Assembly (NCBI GenBank): GCA_028275345.1 | Contig: JAPWUV010000011.1 | Location: forward strand, 57,288-121,287 | Source: a bacterium | GTDB lineage: Bacteria; Zhuqueibacterota; Zhuqueibacteria; Oleimicrobiales; Geothermoviventaceae | DNA: 64,000 bases | Reading direction: 5' to 3' | Part shown: positions 1 through 9,038 of the stretch, piece after piece | How positions within the stretch are numbered: the stretch's first letter is position 1 | Layout of the letters: the number at the start of each line of letters is the position of its first letter | Made by a program: the position numbers and the translations under genes | Notes under the pieces: generated by a model | Seen by the model: only the letters and a program-made list of their open reading frames with translations | Told to the model about the DNA's origin: nothing | Databases searched by the model: none

Positions 1-512
1 CCTCCCGCGATCTCGACTACCAGGTCCGGCGCATCCGGACACCGGTGGCCGAAACGGACGCCCTGACCGTAGCAAAACCGCCGGTCGGGGTCGTTATCTT
101 GAGAGCGGGCCTTGGGATGCTGCCGACGTTCTTGCAGGTGTTTCCGCACGCGCAGGTCGGGTTTCTCGGAATCCACCGCGACGAGTCAACCCTTGAACCC
201 GTGACCTATTACCAGCGTCTGCCCGTAAGCCTCTCCGAACAGACCGTCTTCGTTTTCGACCCCATGTTGGCGACGGGCGGAACGGCCTGCGCTTGCCTGA
301 GATTGCTCCAGCAGCGCGGGGCGAAGGACGTCTCCTTTCTCTGTCTTGTGGGCGCTCCCGAGGGTGTTCAACGCCTCTCCAGCGCGGGCGATGTGAACAT
401 CTATCTCATCTCGCTCGATCATGGCCTCAGCGATCGCGGTTACATCGTGCCGGGACTCGGCGACGCCGGCGACCGACTTTTCCCCGTGGACGGATGGCCG
501 GAGCTCCCATGA
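1..512 (+). CDS. upp: Uracil phosphoribosyltransferase, C-terminal part
   Basis: Pyrimidine salvage enzyme converting uracil and PRPP to UMP. The gene is cut by the left window edge; the frame is open from base 3, and codons before the GTG at 45 still read like UPRT (a segment ending TPVAETDA), so that GTG is not the true start. Visible motifs are VILRAGLGM (nt 96-122), the PRPP-binding loop DPMLATGG (nt 258-281) and the uracil-binding tail GYIVPGLGDAGDR (nt 438-476). The stop overlaps the ATG of the next gene (ATGA), indicating translational coupling. About 40 N-terminal residues are missing compared with a typical 208-aa UPRT. Confidence 0.93.
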   Translation, partial: SRDLDYQVRRIRTPVAETDALTVAKPPVGVVILRAGLGMLPTFLQVFPHAQVGFLGIHRDESTLEPVTYYQRLPVSLSEQTVFVFDPMLATGGTACACLRLLQQRGAKDVSFLCLVGAPEGVQRLSSAGDVNIYLISLDHGLSDRGYIVPGLGDAGDRLFPVDGWPELP

Positions 513-1648
513 GTCGCCTCATTCTCGCCCCTTTTCTGCTCCTGGGCCTCTGCCCTCAACTGAGGGCCGGGTCGTCAGCCCTTGCCTGGCCGGTAGAAGC
601 ACAACAACACGAGCCGTCCATTTCCGCCGGAGAGGGGGAACCGTCTGACTGTCCCGCCGTGCTCTCTGCCTCGGATAGTCTCCTCCTTTGGGCCATCGAG
701 GCCACGGTGGCGCATCGCTATTCGCTTGCCTCTTGCCTTCTGGCGCAGGCGTGCGCCGAGAATCCTGCGGAGCCCCTTTCCGTGCTTCTTCAGGCGGCAA
801 GCCTTCAGGCGAAGATGCAGGATCTCGAGAATTACGCGGAGCGGGATTCCTTCGTCGCCTTGCTGGCGCGAGCCCGTTCGCTGGCCTCCCAGAAGCTGAC
901 CAGCCAGCCCTCGGCACGGGCCTTCTTCTGCCTCGGTGTCGTGGAGGCCTACAGCGCCTACGACGAGTTGCGCCGTGGCCATCAACTCAGTGCCTACCGC
1001 CATGGGCTCCGGGCTCGCTCCTATTTCGAGAAAGCGCTGGCAATTGATCCCCAGTTCTGCGACGCAGCTGTGGGGATCGGGAGCTTCCTCTACTGGAGAG
1101 GAAAAGCCCTCCGCTACTTGGCCTGGCTTCCCTTTGTAAGCGACCGGCGCGAGGACGGGATCCGCACCGTCCTCGACGCGTTCCCGTGCACCAAGTTCAC
1201 GCGCTGGACATCCGTGAGCAACCTGAGCTGGATCCTCCTGGACGCCGACCGTCCGGCGGAAGCCCTGCGCTGGGCTGAAGAAGGACTGGCTCGCTTCCCC
1301 GAAAGCCGGTTCTTTCTTTGGCCAGCGGCAGAGGCCCTCTTTCGGATGGGTCGATGGTCAGATTCGGAGGCTTTCTACCGCAGGATCCTTGCCGGACTCG
1401 AGAGTCAAGTGGGATCCAGCGGATACAACGAGTTGCTCTGCTATCTCCGCATCGCCGAGTGTCGCCGAGCCACCGGGGACCTTCTGGGCGCGCTGGAGAG
1501 CCTCGATCAGGCGTTGGCGGTCCGTCCGGGGAACGGCGTCGAAAGCGCAGTGGAAGAGCTCCGCGAACGGGCATCGCGCCTGCGTCGCGAGGTGACCGAA
1601 GAGCTACGGCGGCAGCGTAAGACGGATGTGCCCACCAGAACCAGGTAG
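509..1648 (+). CDS. Exported TPR-repeat protein
   Basis: A 379-residue protein starting at the ATG that overlaps the upp stop codon. The frame is open further upstream, but that part only shadows upp. The N-terminus is a signal peptide (MSRLILAPFLLLGLCPQLRA). The rest is alpha-helical with TPR-like units, for example YFEKALAIDPQF and the repeats around ALRWAEEGLARFPESRFF and AFYRRILAGLESQ; the C-terminus is basic. No catalytic motif is visible. It is probably a periplasmic scaffold or interaction protein. The link to upp may be no more than co-transcription. Confidence 0.8.
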   Translation: MSRLILAPFLLLGLCPQLRAGSSALAWPVEAQQHEPSISAGEGEPSDCPAVLSASDSLLLWAIEATVAHRYSLASCLLAQACAENPAEPLSVLLQAASLQAKMQDLENYAERDSFVALLARARSLASQKLTSQPSARAFFCLGVVEAYSAYDELRRGHQLSAYRHGLRARSYFEKALAIDPQFCDAAVGIGSFLYWRGKALRYLAWLPFVSDRREDGIRTVLDAFPCTKFTRWTSVSNLSWILLDADRPAEALRWAEEGLARFPESRFFLWPAAEALFRMGRWSDSEAFYRRILAGLESQVGSSGYNELLCYLRIAECRRATGDLLGALESLDQALAVRPGNGVESAVEELRERASRLRREVTEELRRQRKTDVPTRTR

Positions 1649-1658
1649 TGCGGTAGGA

Positions 1659-1731
1659 CCCCCCTTCCGAATCCTCGAAACCCCAAGGCACCGACCACGA
1701 TCCCCGGGCTTCAGGCAAGCCGGAAAGGGGG
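1659..1731. terminator. Possible bidirectional stem-loop between convergent genes
   Basis: The 87-nt gap between two convergent genes carries complementary arms CCCCCCTTCCG (1659-1669) and CGGAAAGGGGG (1721-1731) with one bulged A and a long loop. There is no clear U-tract, so a terminator role is only a suggestion. Confidence 0.3.
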
Positions 1732-1735
1732 ATTC

Positions 1736-2647
1736 TCAGACGGCGCTGTGGATTTCGCCCTGTCCGTCCACCCAGGCTCGAGCCATTCGGGGCGTATTGT
1801 AGCGGATCACCATCCTTCCTGCGCGATCGAGGACGATGACCCCGCCGCTACCGCCTACGCGGGTTTCGAGGCGCCGCATCACCTCTTCCACGGCCTGTTC
1901 CGGCGGGAAACCGAATTCGATGAGATCGCAGATCGTCTTGGCGACCACAAGGCGGATGAAGCCTTCCCCCCAGCCTGTCGCGGAGATCGCTGCGGTGTTG
2001 TTGTCCGCGTACGTCCCGGCCCCGATGAGAGGCGAATCCCCCACCCGGCCTGGCATCTTGTTCGGAGTGCCTCCGGTGGAGGTAGCTGCCGCCAGGTTGC
2101 CTCGGGCGTCCATGGCAACCGCTCCCACCGTCCCCCGCGGGGCCGATTTCTGGCCTGAGAAGACCGTCCGCACGTCAAAGCCTCGCTGCTGCTGGATGGC
2201 CCGCCAGCGTTCCAGCTCGCGACCCACCAGCAGATCCGAGGTGCGACACTGCTCGAACCCTTGCGCTTCGGCGAACAGGGCTGCCCCCTCGCCGACAAGC
2301 AGCACATGCTGGGTGCGCTCCATCACGGCCCGGGCCACGGAGACGGGCGCGCGGACATGTCGCAGCGCCGCCACAGCCCCTGCGGCCAACGTCGCGCCAT
2401 CCATGATTGCGGCGTCCAGCTCCACCTCGCCCACGGCATTCAGGAATGCGCCGACTCCCGCATCAAAGGTCGGATCATCCTCCATCACCCGCACTGCCGC
2501 TTCCACCGCATCCACCGCTGACCCGCCGTCCAGCAATACCTTCCAGCCCACCTCCGCCGCCGCTCGGCATCCTCTCTCGTGCGTGTCGAGTTCGTCCTCC
2601 GGGATGTCCCAAGCTCCTCCATGCACGACAATGCGCGGTCGGACCAT
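1736..2647 (-). CDS. iaaA: Isoaspartyl peptidase / L-asparaginase (Ntn hydrolase, family T2)
   Basis: Plant-type asparaginase that hydrolyses L-asparagine and isoaspartyl dipeptides after autocleavage. The 303-residue reading starts at the ATG at 2647, which overlaps the stop of the upstream gene (TGATG); ten upstream in-frame codons lie within that gene. The N-terminal IVVHGGAW block, the cleavage site RGTVGAVA with Thr173 as predicted nucleophile, and the downstream GRVGDSPLIGAGTYAD substrate loop are all present. Most relatives have HDTVGAVA; here Arg-Gly precedes the Thr. It is the last gene of the cvpA-mutS2 run. The choice between asparaginase and isoaspartyl peptidase cannot be made from sequence. 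Confidence 0.88.
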   Translation of the reverse strand: MVRPRIVVHGGAWDIPEDELDTHERGCRAAAEVGWKVLLDGGSAVDAVEAAVRVMEDDPTFDAGVGAFLNAVGEVELDAAIMDGATLAAGAVAALRHVRAPVSVARAVMERTQHVLLVGEGAALFAEAQGFEQCRTSDLLVGRELERWRAIQQQRGFDVRTVFSGQKSAPRGTVGAVAMDARGNLAAATSTGGTPNKMPGRVGDSPLIGAGTYADNNTAAISATGWGEGFIRLVVAKTICDLIEFGFPPEQAVEEVMRRLETRVGGSGGVIVLDRAGRMVIRYNTPRMARAWVDGQGEIHSAV

Positions 2648-3183
2648 CACTGCCCCTTGCTTTCCACGCGGCCCCAATGGGATACTCCGAGGCAGGATTG
2701 AACCACTTCCACGAATGTCTCCGGACGATCAGGACTCACCACGATCCGTCTCTTGCCGCTCAGGAGCACGGAGCGGGAAAGGTCGGTGGCGTACATCTTG
2801 AAAGAACCCAGGGTCCGATTTCGGTAAGCGCCGTAGTAGCCGAAGAATCCACCGCTCCCAACTACCCGCAACGCGCCGCCCATTTCCTTCTTCCCAATTC
2901 GCCGGACCTCGCGCACCTCCGCCAGCGGGATGCGCACGGGACCGATCGGCCGACACACCTCAATGTGGGACGCAGTGACCCGATACCCTCGCGGCGAGAA
3001 GGCATAGGCAGCTCCGATCAAGAGCAGGCTGAAAAGGACCACAATGTAGGGCACGGAGGCACCTTCCTGCAACCCCGATCGCCTCTGGGCAACCCAGATG
3101 ATCGCGCCAATGGCTAGGAGGAAAGCGGTGACCCCCCACGTCGTCCATTTCACGTCCTTGCCCCAAGGCGCCGAGAAATTCAT
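2647..3183 (-). CDS. PH-domain-like membrane protein
   Basis: A 178-residue protein with two N-terminal membrane helices (about residues 15-32 and 45-62) followed by a beta-rich domain (YRVTASHIEVCRPIGPVRIPL and onwards) like the bacterial PH domains of the bPH_5 type. The motif GGFFGYYGAYRNRTLG and the ending stretch RIVVSPDRPETFV are characteristic of such proteins, where the PH module sits on the cytoplasmic face. The role is unknown. Its stop overlaps the start of the asparaginase gene by one base, so the two are translationally coupled. Confidence 0.72.
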   Translation of the reverse strand: MNFSAPWGKDVKWTTWGVTAFLLAIGAIIWVAQRRSGLQEGASVPYIVVLFSLLLIGAAYAFSPRGYRVTASHIEVCRPIGPVRIPLAEVREVRRIGKKEMGGALRVVGSGGFFGYYGAYRNRTLGSFKMYATDLSRSVLLSGKRRIVVSPDRPETFVEVVQSCLGVSHWGRVESKGQ

Positions 3184-3229
3184 GCTCTCCCTCCCGCCTC
3201 ATCGCGGGCTCAGCAAAGGGCATTAGGCA

Positions 3230-4057
3230 TCAGGCATCGATCGTGCCCGCAAAAATGCCCCGGACCGTCTCCAGGATCGTCTCGTGAAAGATCCCGTTGG
3301 AGGCAACCACATTGCCCGTCCAGATGTAACGATCTCCCCCGCCGAAATCGGTGATCCGACCGCCAGCCTCCCGGATCAGCAAGCTCCCCGCGGCGATGTC
3401 CCATGGGGAAAGCCCGATTTCCCAGAAGCCCTCGCAATGGCCAGACGCCAGCTGGGCGAAGTCCAGCGCCACCGCCCCAGCTCGACGGACATCCGAGAAG
3501 GTGAGAAATAGCTTCTTGAAACACCGCAGGTAAAGATCGATGTGCTCTTTCGCCCGGAAGGGGAAGCCCGTGGTCAGGAGGCCCAAGGAAGGATCCGCAA
3601 TCCTGGATACCGAGATCCGCCGGCCATTGCAGTAGGCCCCCCCGCCGCGCACAGCGTAGTAGTACTCGCTGCGGGTCGGGTCCAGGACCACTCCCACGAC
3701 GATCTCCCCTTTGTGCTCCAAAGCAATGGAAATGGCGTAGACGGGGTACCCGTGCACGAAATTGGTAGTGCCGTCCAGCGGATCAATGATCCAGCGGTAG
3801 GCCCCCTCTTCTTTCTCGGATTCCTCGGCGAAGATCGAGTGATCGGGGAAGTTGCTTTGGATCACCGAAATGATGGCGCGCTCCGACTGGACGTCCGCCT
3901 GCGTCACGTAGTCGAAGGCCCGCTTGCGGTCGACGTCGCCGGTCTCGATCTTGCCCGCGAAATGCGCCAACACGTTGGCGCCCTCCTTCGCCGCCTCGAG
4001 AGCCACCAGGAGATGCTCGTCCCAGTCTGTGCCAAGCCCTGCCCAGCCACGCTCCAT
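3230..4057 (-). CDS. suhB: Inositol monophosphatase family protein (SuhB-like)
   Basis: A 275-residue magnesium-dependent phosphatase of the IMPase/FBPase superfamily. The metal site is complete: E78-E79 in FAEES, D92 in IDPLDGTTNFVHG, and the distal WDIAAGSLLIREAGG segment. Substrates in the family are inositol-1-phosphate, fructose-1,6-bisphosphate or similar phosphomonoesters; specificity cannot be assigned. It lies 45 nt after mutS2 in the same transcription direction. The first 12 residues are not conserved in the family, so a slightly later start is possible. Confidence 0.9.
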   Translation of the reverse strand: MERGWAGLGTDWDEHLLVALEAAKEGANVLAHFAGKIETGDVDRKRAFDYVTQADVQSERAIISVIQSNFPDHSIFAEESEKEEGAYRWIIDPLDGTTNFVHGYPVYAISIALEHKGEIVVGVVLDPTRSEYYYAVRGGGAYCNGRRISVSRIADPSLGLLTTGFPFRAKEHIDLYLRCFKKLFLTFSDVRRAGAVALDFAQLASGHCEGFWEIGLSPWDIAAGSLLIREAGGRITDFGGGDRYIWTGNVVASNGIFHETILETVRGIFAGTIDA

Positions 4058-4102
4058 CCGTCCTGCTCCTCCGCTTCGGATTGAACGAGCGAAAACCAGC
4101 TC

Positions 4103-6490
4103 TCAGCCTTTGAGCTCGACCACGGTGACGCCTGCATCCCCCTCGTTCCAGGCGCCGAGCCGAGCGCTCCGCACCCGCGGGTCATCGCGCAAGAAACGCT
4201 GGATCTCCGTCCGCAGCCGCCCGGTGCCTTTGCCGTGGACGATCCGTACTGTGGTCAGCCCAGCGAGGACAGCCAAATCCAAGTATCGGTCCACTTTCTC
4301 GAGCGCCTCGGGAACCGAAAGCCCCCGCAAGTCCACCTCGTCCCGGATCTCGGTGAGGGTATCCACACGATAGCGGGTGCCGCCAGCGCTTCTGCGCGTG
4401 CTCCCACCGGCGGGAGCAAGTTCTTCGGCCGGAACGCGCACCTTCACGCTCCCCGCCTCGACCAGCACTCGGCCGTCGGCATCCGGTTCATCGAGGACCA
4501 ACGCTTCGGTGCCGAACTTCTTCCAGATGACCCGGCTCCCTGCCCGCAGCTCCAGCTGGCCCTCGGGCATCTCCTCCACAGGCCTTTCCTCGACGCGCAG
4601 GGATTCTAGCTGGGCCCGGACAAGCTCCCTCTGCTCCTCCAGCCTCCTCCTCGCCTCCCGTATGATCTCCCGCGAGGCTTGTTGCTCCCGGATCTCTCGC
4701 ACCGTCCGCTCGATCAGCGCGTTCACCCCGCGCAGGAGTTCCTGAGCTTCTTCCGCGGCCTTGCGCCGAATTTCCTTCTGTTGAGCCTGGAGCTCGCGGA
4801 CCATGTCCCGGTGCTGCCGAATCAATTCCTTGAGCTCTTCTTCCCTCTGCGCCAGACGAGCGCTACGCTCCGCCAGCTCTTTGAGGCGACGATCCAGCTC
4901 GACGATCAATCCCTCCAGCCGGTGCTTCTCTTCGCCCACCCAGTCCCGAGCTCTTCGGACAAGTCCTTCTGGCAGGCCCAAACGGTGGGCAATCTCGAAG
5001 GCGTAGCTGGAGCCGGGAATGCCGATGCGGAAACGGTAGGTGGGACTCAGGGTCTCGGGATCGAACTCCATCGATCCGTTCTCCATGCCGGGATTGCGGT
5101 GGGCGAAGGCCTTCAGCACGCCCAGGTGGGTGGTCACCACCGTCCGTGCGCCCCGACGGGTCAGTTCCTCGAGGATGCTCATCGCAAGGGCTGCCCCCTC
5201 TTCTGGATCCGTACCTGAGCCAATCTCGTCGATCAAGACCAGGCTCCGCTCCGTGGCTTCTTCCACGATCTCCTTGAGGCGCTGGACACGGGAGCTGAAG
5301 GTCGAAAGGTCCATCTCCACCGATTGAAGGTCTCCCACGTCAGCGAAGACCTGGTCAGTAAAGGAGACTTCCGTCTCCGGAGCTGCCGGCACGTGAAGGC
5401 CCGCATGAGCCATGGTGACAATGAGACCCAGTGTCTTCAGCGCGACCGTCTTTCCGCCCGCGTTCGGTCCCGTGACCACGAGGGTGACGAAGTTCTCCCC
5501 CAGATCCAGATGCAGCGGCACCACACGCTGCGGATCCCGCCAGCGAAGAAGCAGTAGCGGATGCCGACCGTCCACGATGCGGTAGCGTCCGTATTCGTTG
5601 AAAATGGGCTCGCTCGCCCTCAGCTCCTGCGAGAAACGGGCCTTGGCGTGGATCCGATCGACCTGCACCAGCACCTGGAAATTCTGGCTGAGTGCGGGAA
5701 GCTCTGCGCGCACCATGGAGGTCAAACGCCGCAGGATGCGCTCGACCTCTTTCCGCTCCTCGACGCGCAGCTCCCGCACACGGTTATTCAGCTCGAAGGC
5801 CTCCACCGGCTCGATGAAGTAGCTTTGGCCGCTGGCCGAATGATCGTGGATCAAGCCCGGAACCTTGTTCCGGAACTCCTCTTTCACCATCAGCACCAGG
5901 CGGCCGTCGCGAATCGTGATCACGTCATCTTGGAGGTAACCCTTCTGCGCCAGTTCCCGCTGGATCGCCTCGACACGACGTCGCGCCGCCTCTTCCGTGG
6001 CCAGGATTTGTCTGCGGAGACGCGCTAGCTCCACACTGGCTCGGTCAAGGACCTCGTAGGTGCGCGGGTCGATCGCGTAGGCGATCTCCTTTTCGAGCCA
6101 TGTGAAGCTCGAAACCGCGCTCACGAGTTGCCAGAGCTCCGGATACTTGTCTTCCTTGGTCCGGAAGTAGCGGTGGACTGCCGACGCCGCAACCGCCACG
6201 GAACTTACTTCCACCAGTTCCTGCGGCGAAAGGACGCTGTCCTCGATGCCGGCCTTCTTGAGATGCGGACGGACGTCCGGAAAGCTGGAAAACGGGAAAG
6301 GATCGTCGAAGTCCAGGACGCGCCGCATCTCCGACACCAGGGCCTGTTCGCGGCGAATCCATTCCCGGTCGGAGGACGGAGCCGTGCGGGCCAGCTCCTC
6401 CCTCCCGGGCTCCGACAGGGCGTGGCTACAAAGGTGTTCCACCACCCGGGGGAATTCCAGAGCTTCCAGACTCTTTTCCCACCCACTCAT
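4103..6490 (-). CDS. mutS2: Endonuclease MutS2
   Basis: A 795-residue MutS2, an ATPase with a nuclease domain linked to recombination control or to rescue of collided ribosomes. Domains in order: core/clamp helices, ATPase with Walker A GPNAGGKT (341-348), Walker B LVLIDEIGSGTD (418-427) and TTHLG; a long coiled coil; and a C-terminal Smr domain with VDLRGLSVPEAL and VRIVHGKGTGRLR. The MutS1 mismatch-recognition domain is absent, as expected. The ATG at 6490 was chosen because it overlaps the cvpA stop (ATGA) and begins with the family's MSGWEKSLEALEF-type N-terminus; the frame remains open for 43 codons upstream within cvpA. Confidence 0.95.
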   Translation of the reverse strand: MSGWEKSLEALEFPRVVEHLCSHALSEPGREELARTAPSSDREWIRREQALVSEMRRVLDFDDPFPFSSFPDVRPHLKKAGIEDSVLSPQELVEVSSVAVAASAVHRYFRTKEDKYPELWQLVSAVSSFTWLEKEIAYAIDPRTYEVLDRASVELARLRRQILATEEAARRRVEAIQRELAQKGYLQDDVITIRDGRLVLMVKEEFRNKVPGLIHDHSASGQSYFIEPVEAFELNNRVRELRVEERKEVERILRRLTSMVRAELPALSQNFQVLVQVDRIHAKARFSQELRASEPIFNEYGRYRIVDGRHPLLLLRWRDPQRVVPLHLDLGENFVTLVVTGPNAGGKTVALKTLGLIVTMAHAGLHVPAAPETEVSFTDQVFADVGDLQSVEMDLSTFSSRVQRLKEIVEEATERSLVLIDEIGSGTDPEEGAALAMSILEELTRRGARTVVTTHLGVLKAFAHRNPGMENGSMEFDPETLSPTYRFRIGIPGSSYAFEIAHRLGLPEGLVRRARDWVGEEKHRLEGLIVELDRRLKELAERSARLAQREEELKELIRQHRDMVRELQAQQKEIRRKAAEEAQELLRGVNALIERTVREIREQQASREIIREARRRLEEQRELVRAQLESLRVEERPVEEMPEGQLELRAGSRVIWKKFGTEALVLDEPDADGRVLVEAGSVKVRVPAEELAPAGGSTRRSAGGTRYRVDTLTEIRDEVDLRGLSVPEALEKVDRYLDLAVLAGLTTVRIVHGKGTGRLRTEIQRFLRDDPRVRSARLGAWNEGDAGVTVVELKG

Positions 6491-7092
6491 TCTCGATTGG
6501 ACCTTTTCGCAGGCTTTTGGGGGGTGTACTTGCGGGCAAGCGAATCCACTTCGATCTGTCCCACCTTCCTCCCGATGCTCTCCCCGAGTTCGTCCGCGAA
6601 GCTCTTGGTCCCAGGCCAAAGCGCTCGCACCACGTCGAACGTGATCGGCAAGACGCGCCGGAAAGTGGGCAGCAACGCGGACTCACTCCGGATCTTCTGG
6701 CGCGAAGCGGGAAGCGGCACCAGGGCCACGATGAACGCCAGCGCCCCCGCCAAGACCGCCCCCTTGATCAACCCGACCACAGCCCCACCGGCGCGATCGA
6801 GCCAGCCCAGTCGAGTGAGCCGAAAAAACCCTCGCAGAAGCGCCGCCAGAATCCTCGCCGCCACAAGGACGGATCCGAACACCAGCACAAAGGCCAGCAC
6901 GCCGACTACAGCACGATCGAAGGCTACGAGTCGAGAGAGAAAAGAGGTCACGTCGCCCAGATATCGGATGCTGAGGAGCACAGCCAAGACAAGTCCCACC
7001 AGCCCCAGCGTCTCTCGGAAGAAGCCCCGGAAGAACCCCCGCCCTACGAAGACAACCACGATCACGAGGAATGCGGCATCCAGGGCATTCAT
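6487..7092 (-). CDS. cvpA: CvpA family inner-membrane protein
   Basis: A 201-residue integral membrane protein starting MNALDAAFLVIVVVF, with four predicted hydrophobic helices: the N-terminus, around LGLVGLVLAVLL, around VVGVLAFVLVFGSVLVA, and around GGAVVGLIKGAVLAGAL. The Gly-rich GRGFFRGFFRETLG loop after helix 1 is typical of CvpA (named for colicin V production, envelope-stress related). cvpA next to mutS2 is a widespread arrangement. The stop overlaps the mutS2 start by 4 nt. In-frame upstream codons run into the terminator region and are not used. Confidence 0.9.
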   Translation of the reverse strand: MNALDAAFLVIVVVFVGRGFFRGFFRETLGLVGLVLAVLLSIRYLGDVTSFLSRLVAFDRAVVGVLAFVLVFGSVLVAARILAALLRGFFRLTRLGWLDRAGGAVVGLIKGAVLAGALAFIVALVPLPASRQKIRSESALLPTFRRVLPITFDVVRALWPGTKSFADELGESIGRKVGQIEVDSLARKYTPQKPAKRSNRE

Positions 7093-7131
7093 GCGCAATC
7101 TCCCGGGCGTTCGCCCCGCTCGCTCAGCCAG

Positions 7132-7176
7132 GAACGAAAAAGAGTGGACGGAGCCAAGCAGCAATCCATCCACTCT
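7132..7176 (-). terminator. Rho-independent terminator after yqeY
   Basis: Reading the minus strand, AGAGTGGA (7176-7169) pairs perfectly with TCCACTCT (7148-7141) across a 20-nt loop and is followed by a TTTTT run. It sits between the yqeY stop and the cvpA start, separating the S21/YqeY unit from the cvpA-mutS2 operon. Confidence 0.8.
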
Positions 7177-7206
7177 GTTGGGACCTGCCGTGAGGAAGCT
7201 GACCAC

Positions 7207-7650
7207 TCAGGAAAGCTTTCGGCGCGCGATCTCCTGAACGAGCTTGCCATCCGCTTTGCCTCGCAGCTCTTGCATCGCCTCGGCCATCACCTTGCCGAGG
7301 TCGCGGAGGCCAACCGCCCCAACCCGAGCAATGACCTCGTCCAGATGCCGTTCGATCTCCTCCGCCGACATCATCTGCGGCAGGTAGGATTCGATGATCT
7401 CCAGCTCCTTCTGCTCCTTTTCGACGAGATCCTGCCTACCTCCCCGCCGGTAGAGTTCGATGGCCTCGCGCCGTTTCTTGACCGCCGACTGCAGAACCTG
7501 TACAACCTCCGCCTCCTCCAACTCCCCCTGCTTAGCGATCTGCGCGTCTTTCAGCATGGCCCGAAGGACGCGGATGGTATCCACTCGCAGCCGATCGCCG
7601 GCCTTCATGGCGCTCTTCATGTCCTCTAGCAATCTCTCCTGGATCCCCAT
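7207..7650 (-). CDS. yqeY: GatB/YqeY domain protein
   Basis: A 147-residue, all-helical YqeY protein: MKAGDRLRVDTIRVLRA at the N-terminus, ELEIIESYLPQMMS in the middle and LGKVMAEAM then GKADGKLVQEIARRKL at the end. The fold matches the tRNA-binding tail domain of GatB amidotransferase. Free-standing YqeY is common next to rpsU and dnaG; its exact role is unresolved. It follows rpsU by 16 nt and is ended by the terminator at 7132-7176. Confidence 0.93.
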   Translation of the reverse strand: MGIQERLLEDMKSAMKAGDRLRVDTIRVLRAMLKDAQIAKQGELEEAEVVQVLQSAVKKRREAIELYRRGGRQDLVEKEQKELEIIESYLPQMMSAEEIERHLDEVIARVGAVGLRDLGKVMAEAMQELRGKADGKLVQEIARRKLS

Positions 7651-7666
7651 CTTCCTCGCCCCAGGA

Positions 7667-7873
7667 TTAGCGTCGGTGCCCTTCCAGGCGCGCCATCAGT
7701 TTGCGCTGCCGTCGCCGCGCTGCCGCCAACTTTCGCTTGCGTTTCTGGCTCGGCTTCTCGAAACGCTGGTGCTTGCGGATGTCCGACATCAAACCCGCGC
7801 GCTCACAAGCCCGGTGAAATCGCTTCAGCGCCTTCTCAAAGTCCTCCCCTTCCCGGATCCTCACACTTGGCAT
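7667..7873 (-). CDS. rpsU: 30S ribosomal protein S21
   Basis: A 68-residue very basic ribosomal protein: MPSVRIREGEDFEKALKRF, the RACERAGLMSDIRKHQRFEKPS core, then a Lys/Arg tail. The ATG at 7873 gives the standard S21 N-terminus; the frame continues upstream through the promoter and cannot be coding there. AGGAGG lies 11 nt before the ATG, with a second GAGG nearer. Transcription probably starts from the promoter at 7928-7956 and continues into yqeY. Confidence 0.96.
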   Translation of the reverse strand: MPSVRIREGEDFEKALKRFHRACERAGLMSDIRKHQRFEKPSQKRKRKLAAARRRQRKLMARLEGHRR

Positions 7874-7927
7874 GAGCCTCAAAGCCTCCTTTCGCGGAAT
7901 CGATCTCCGTCTGTGGATTCGATCAGC

Positions 7928-7956
7928 AATATACGAACCAGCCCGAGGGAAAACAA
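7928..7956 (-). promoter_or_regulatory. Promoter of rpsU-yqeY
   Basis: Minus strand: -35 TTGTTT (7956-7951), 17-nt spacer, -10 TATATT (7933-7928). The predicted start near 7921 gives a leader of about 50 nt before rpsU. The box has the same spacing and -10 pattern as six other promoters in this window. Confidence 0.72.
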
Positions 7957-8122
7957 GGATAATCCCGGTCGATCGCTCAAGCCATCTCACGCCGCGCTCG
8001 GCTAGGCCCCTCAGCTGCGCCCAGGATAGCCGATATGCCCTGTGGCCCTTCCAGTGCGAGACCCGCTCGCGCCATACGCATGCTGTGGACTAAGGTTCCG
8101 CCCGCTGGATCAGCTCCCCTCC

Positions 8123-8848
8123 CTACCTTTTGGCCGCCGGAGGCAACTCCCGGAACTCCGCAAACTGCATCACGTTGCGGAAGCCCTTCCTCATGAGGAG
8201 AAAGGACGCTTTCCCCTCGACGATCATCTCCTTCGTGACCCAATGGCCGTTCGGGTCCTGGGCGTACAACAACGTCGTGCGCATCTCTTTGACTCGCTTC
8301 GGCAGAGGGTCCGGCTCCACTACCACGCACGTTGGCGCAGCCGTAGCCGCATCGAGCCAGGCCTCCCCCCGGGTCTTGCCTTTCTCGCCCTGGTCCTCCT
8401 CGAAATGGTACCCGACACAGGTCCGACCGCCCATAACCTTGGTCTGACCGAGCGACTGGACCCGTACTCTCTGCTGCGCCTCCGGGTCGAAAGGCCCCAG
8501 CCCGAATTGCAGGTTGGAGCTGCGTCCCTTCCCCGAGCCCTGCGAGCGCGCTTGGCGCTCCTTAGCCTGTGCCGTGACGTCTTGACCGTCTTCGAGCACT
8601 TTCGTAATTTCAGTTTGGGCATTCCCGCTGTCATCGTACGTGACGCGGAGGTGAACCTCGCGGCTGTGGTCCACGGTGCCGTCCGATTTCAGAAGCTCAA
8701 AACGGCTCACAACCTGCTGCGGACCGAGCCGGGGTTGGAGAGCCATGAAGGCGACAGCCCGTTGCCAAAGTTCGTCCGCCTGTGAGAGTACCGGAACGCT
8801 CCGAAGCAGCAGCAAGATGGCAGCGGCTACGAAGGTCGATCGCCTCAT
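8123..8848 (-). CDS. Exported LolA-like protein
   Basis: A 241-residue protein with a cleavable signal peptide (MRRSTFVAAAILLLLRSVPVLSQA). The mature part is beta-rich with pieces seen in the 'outer-membrane lipoprotein-sorting' (LolA-like) families: R(F)ELLKSDGTVDHS, a long strand run, GGRTCVGYHFE, GEAWLDAATAAP, and a final strand set ending MQFAEFRELPP. Such proteins probably bind lipids or lipoprotein acyl chains in the periplasm, but function here is unproven. It is transcribed divergently from the DUF6599 operon. The start follows an AGAGGAGG ribosome-binding site. Confidence 0.68.
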   Translation of the reverse strand: MRRSTFVAAAILLLLRSVPVLSQADELWQRAVAFMALQPRLGPQQVVSRFELLKSDGTVDHSREVHLRVTYDDSGNAQTEITKVLEDGQDVTAQAKERQARSQGSGKGRSSNLQFGLGPFDPEAQQRVRVQSLGQTKVMGGRTCVGYHFEEDQGEKGKTRGEAWLDAATAAPTCVVVEPDPLPKRVKEMRTTLLYAQDPNGHWVTKEMIVEGKASFLLMRKGFRNVMQFAEFRELPPAAKR

Positions 8849-9038
8849 CCTCAGCCTCCTCTGAATGGGGAAACACGCCGATGCGGCAGGTGCGCCAGCC
8901 AATGAGTCAAAGACAGGATCGGAGCACGCGGCCCGTGCTGCCTCTTATACGGCGAGTGCCGGCTGTCGGATTCCCCGAAGGAGACGCCGGCCCAGACGGT
9001 TCTGGGCGAGATCATCCGATGCGCGGCGGAGTTGGCGC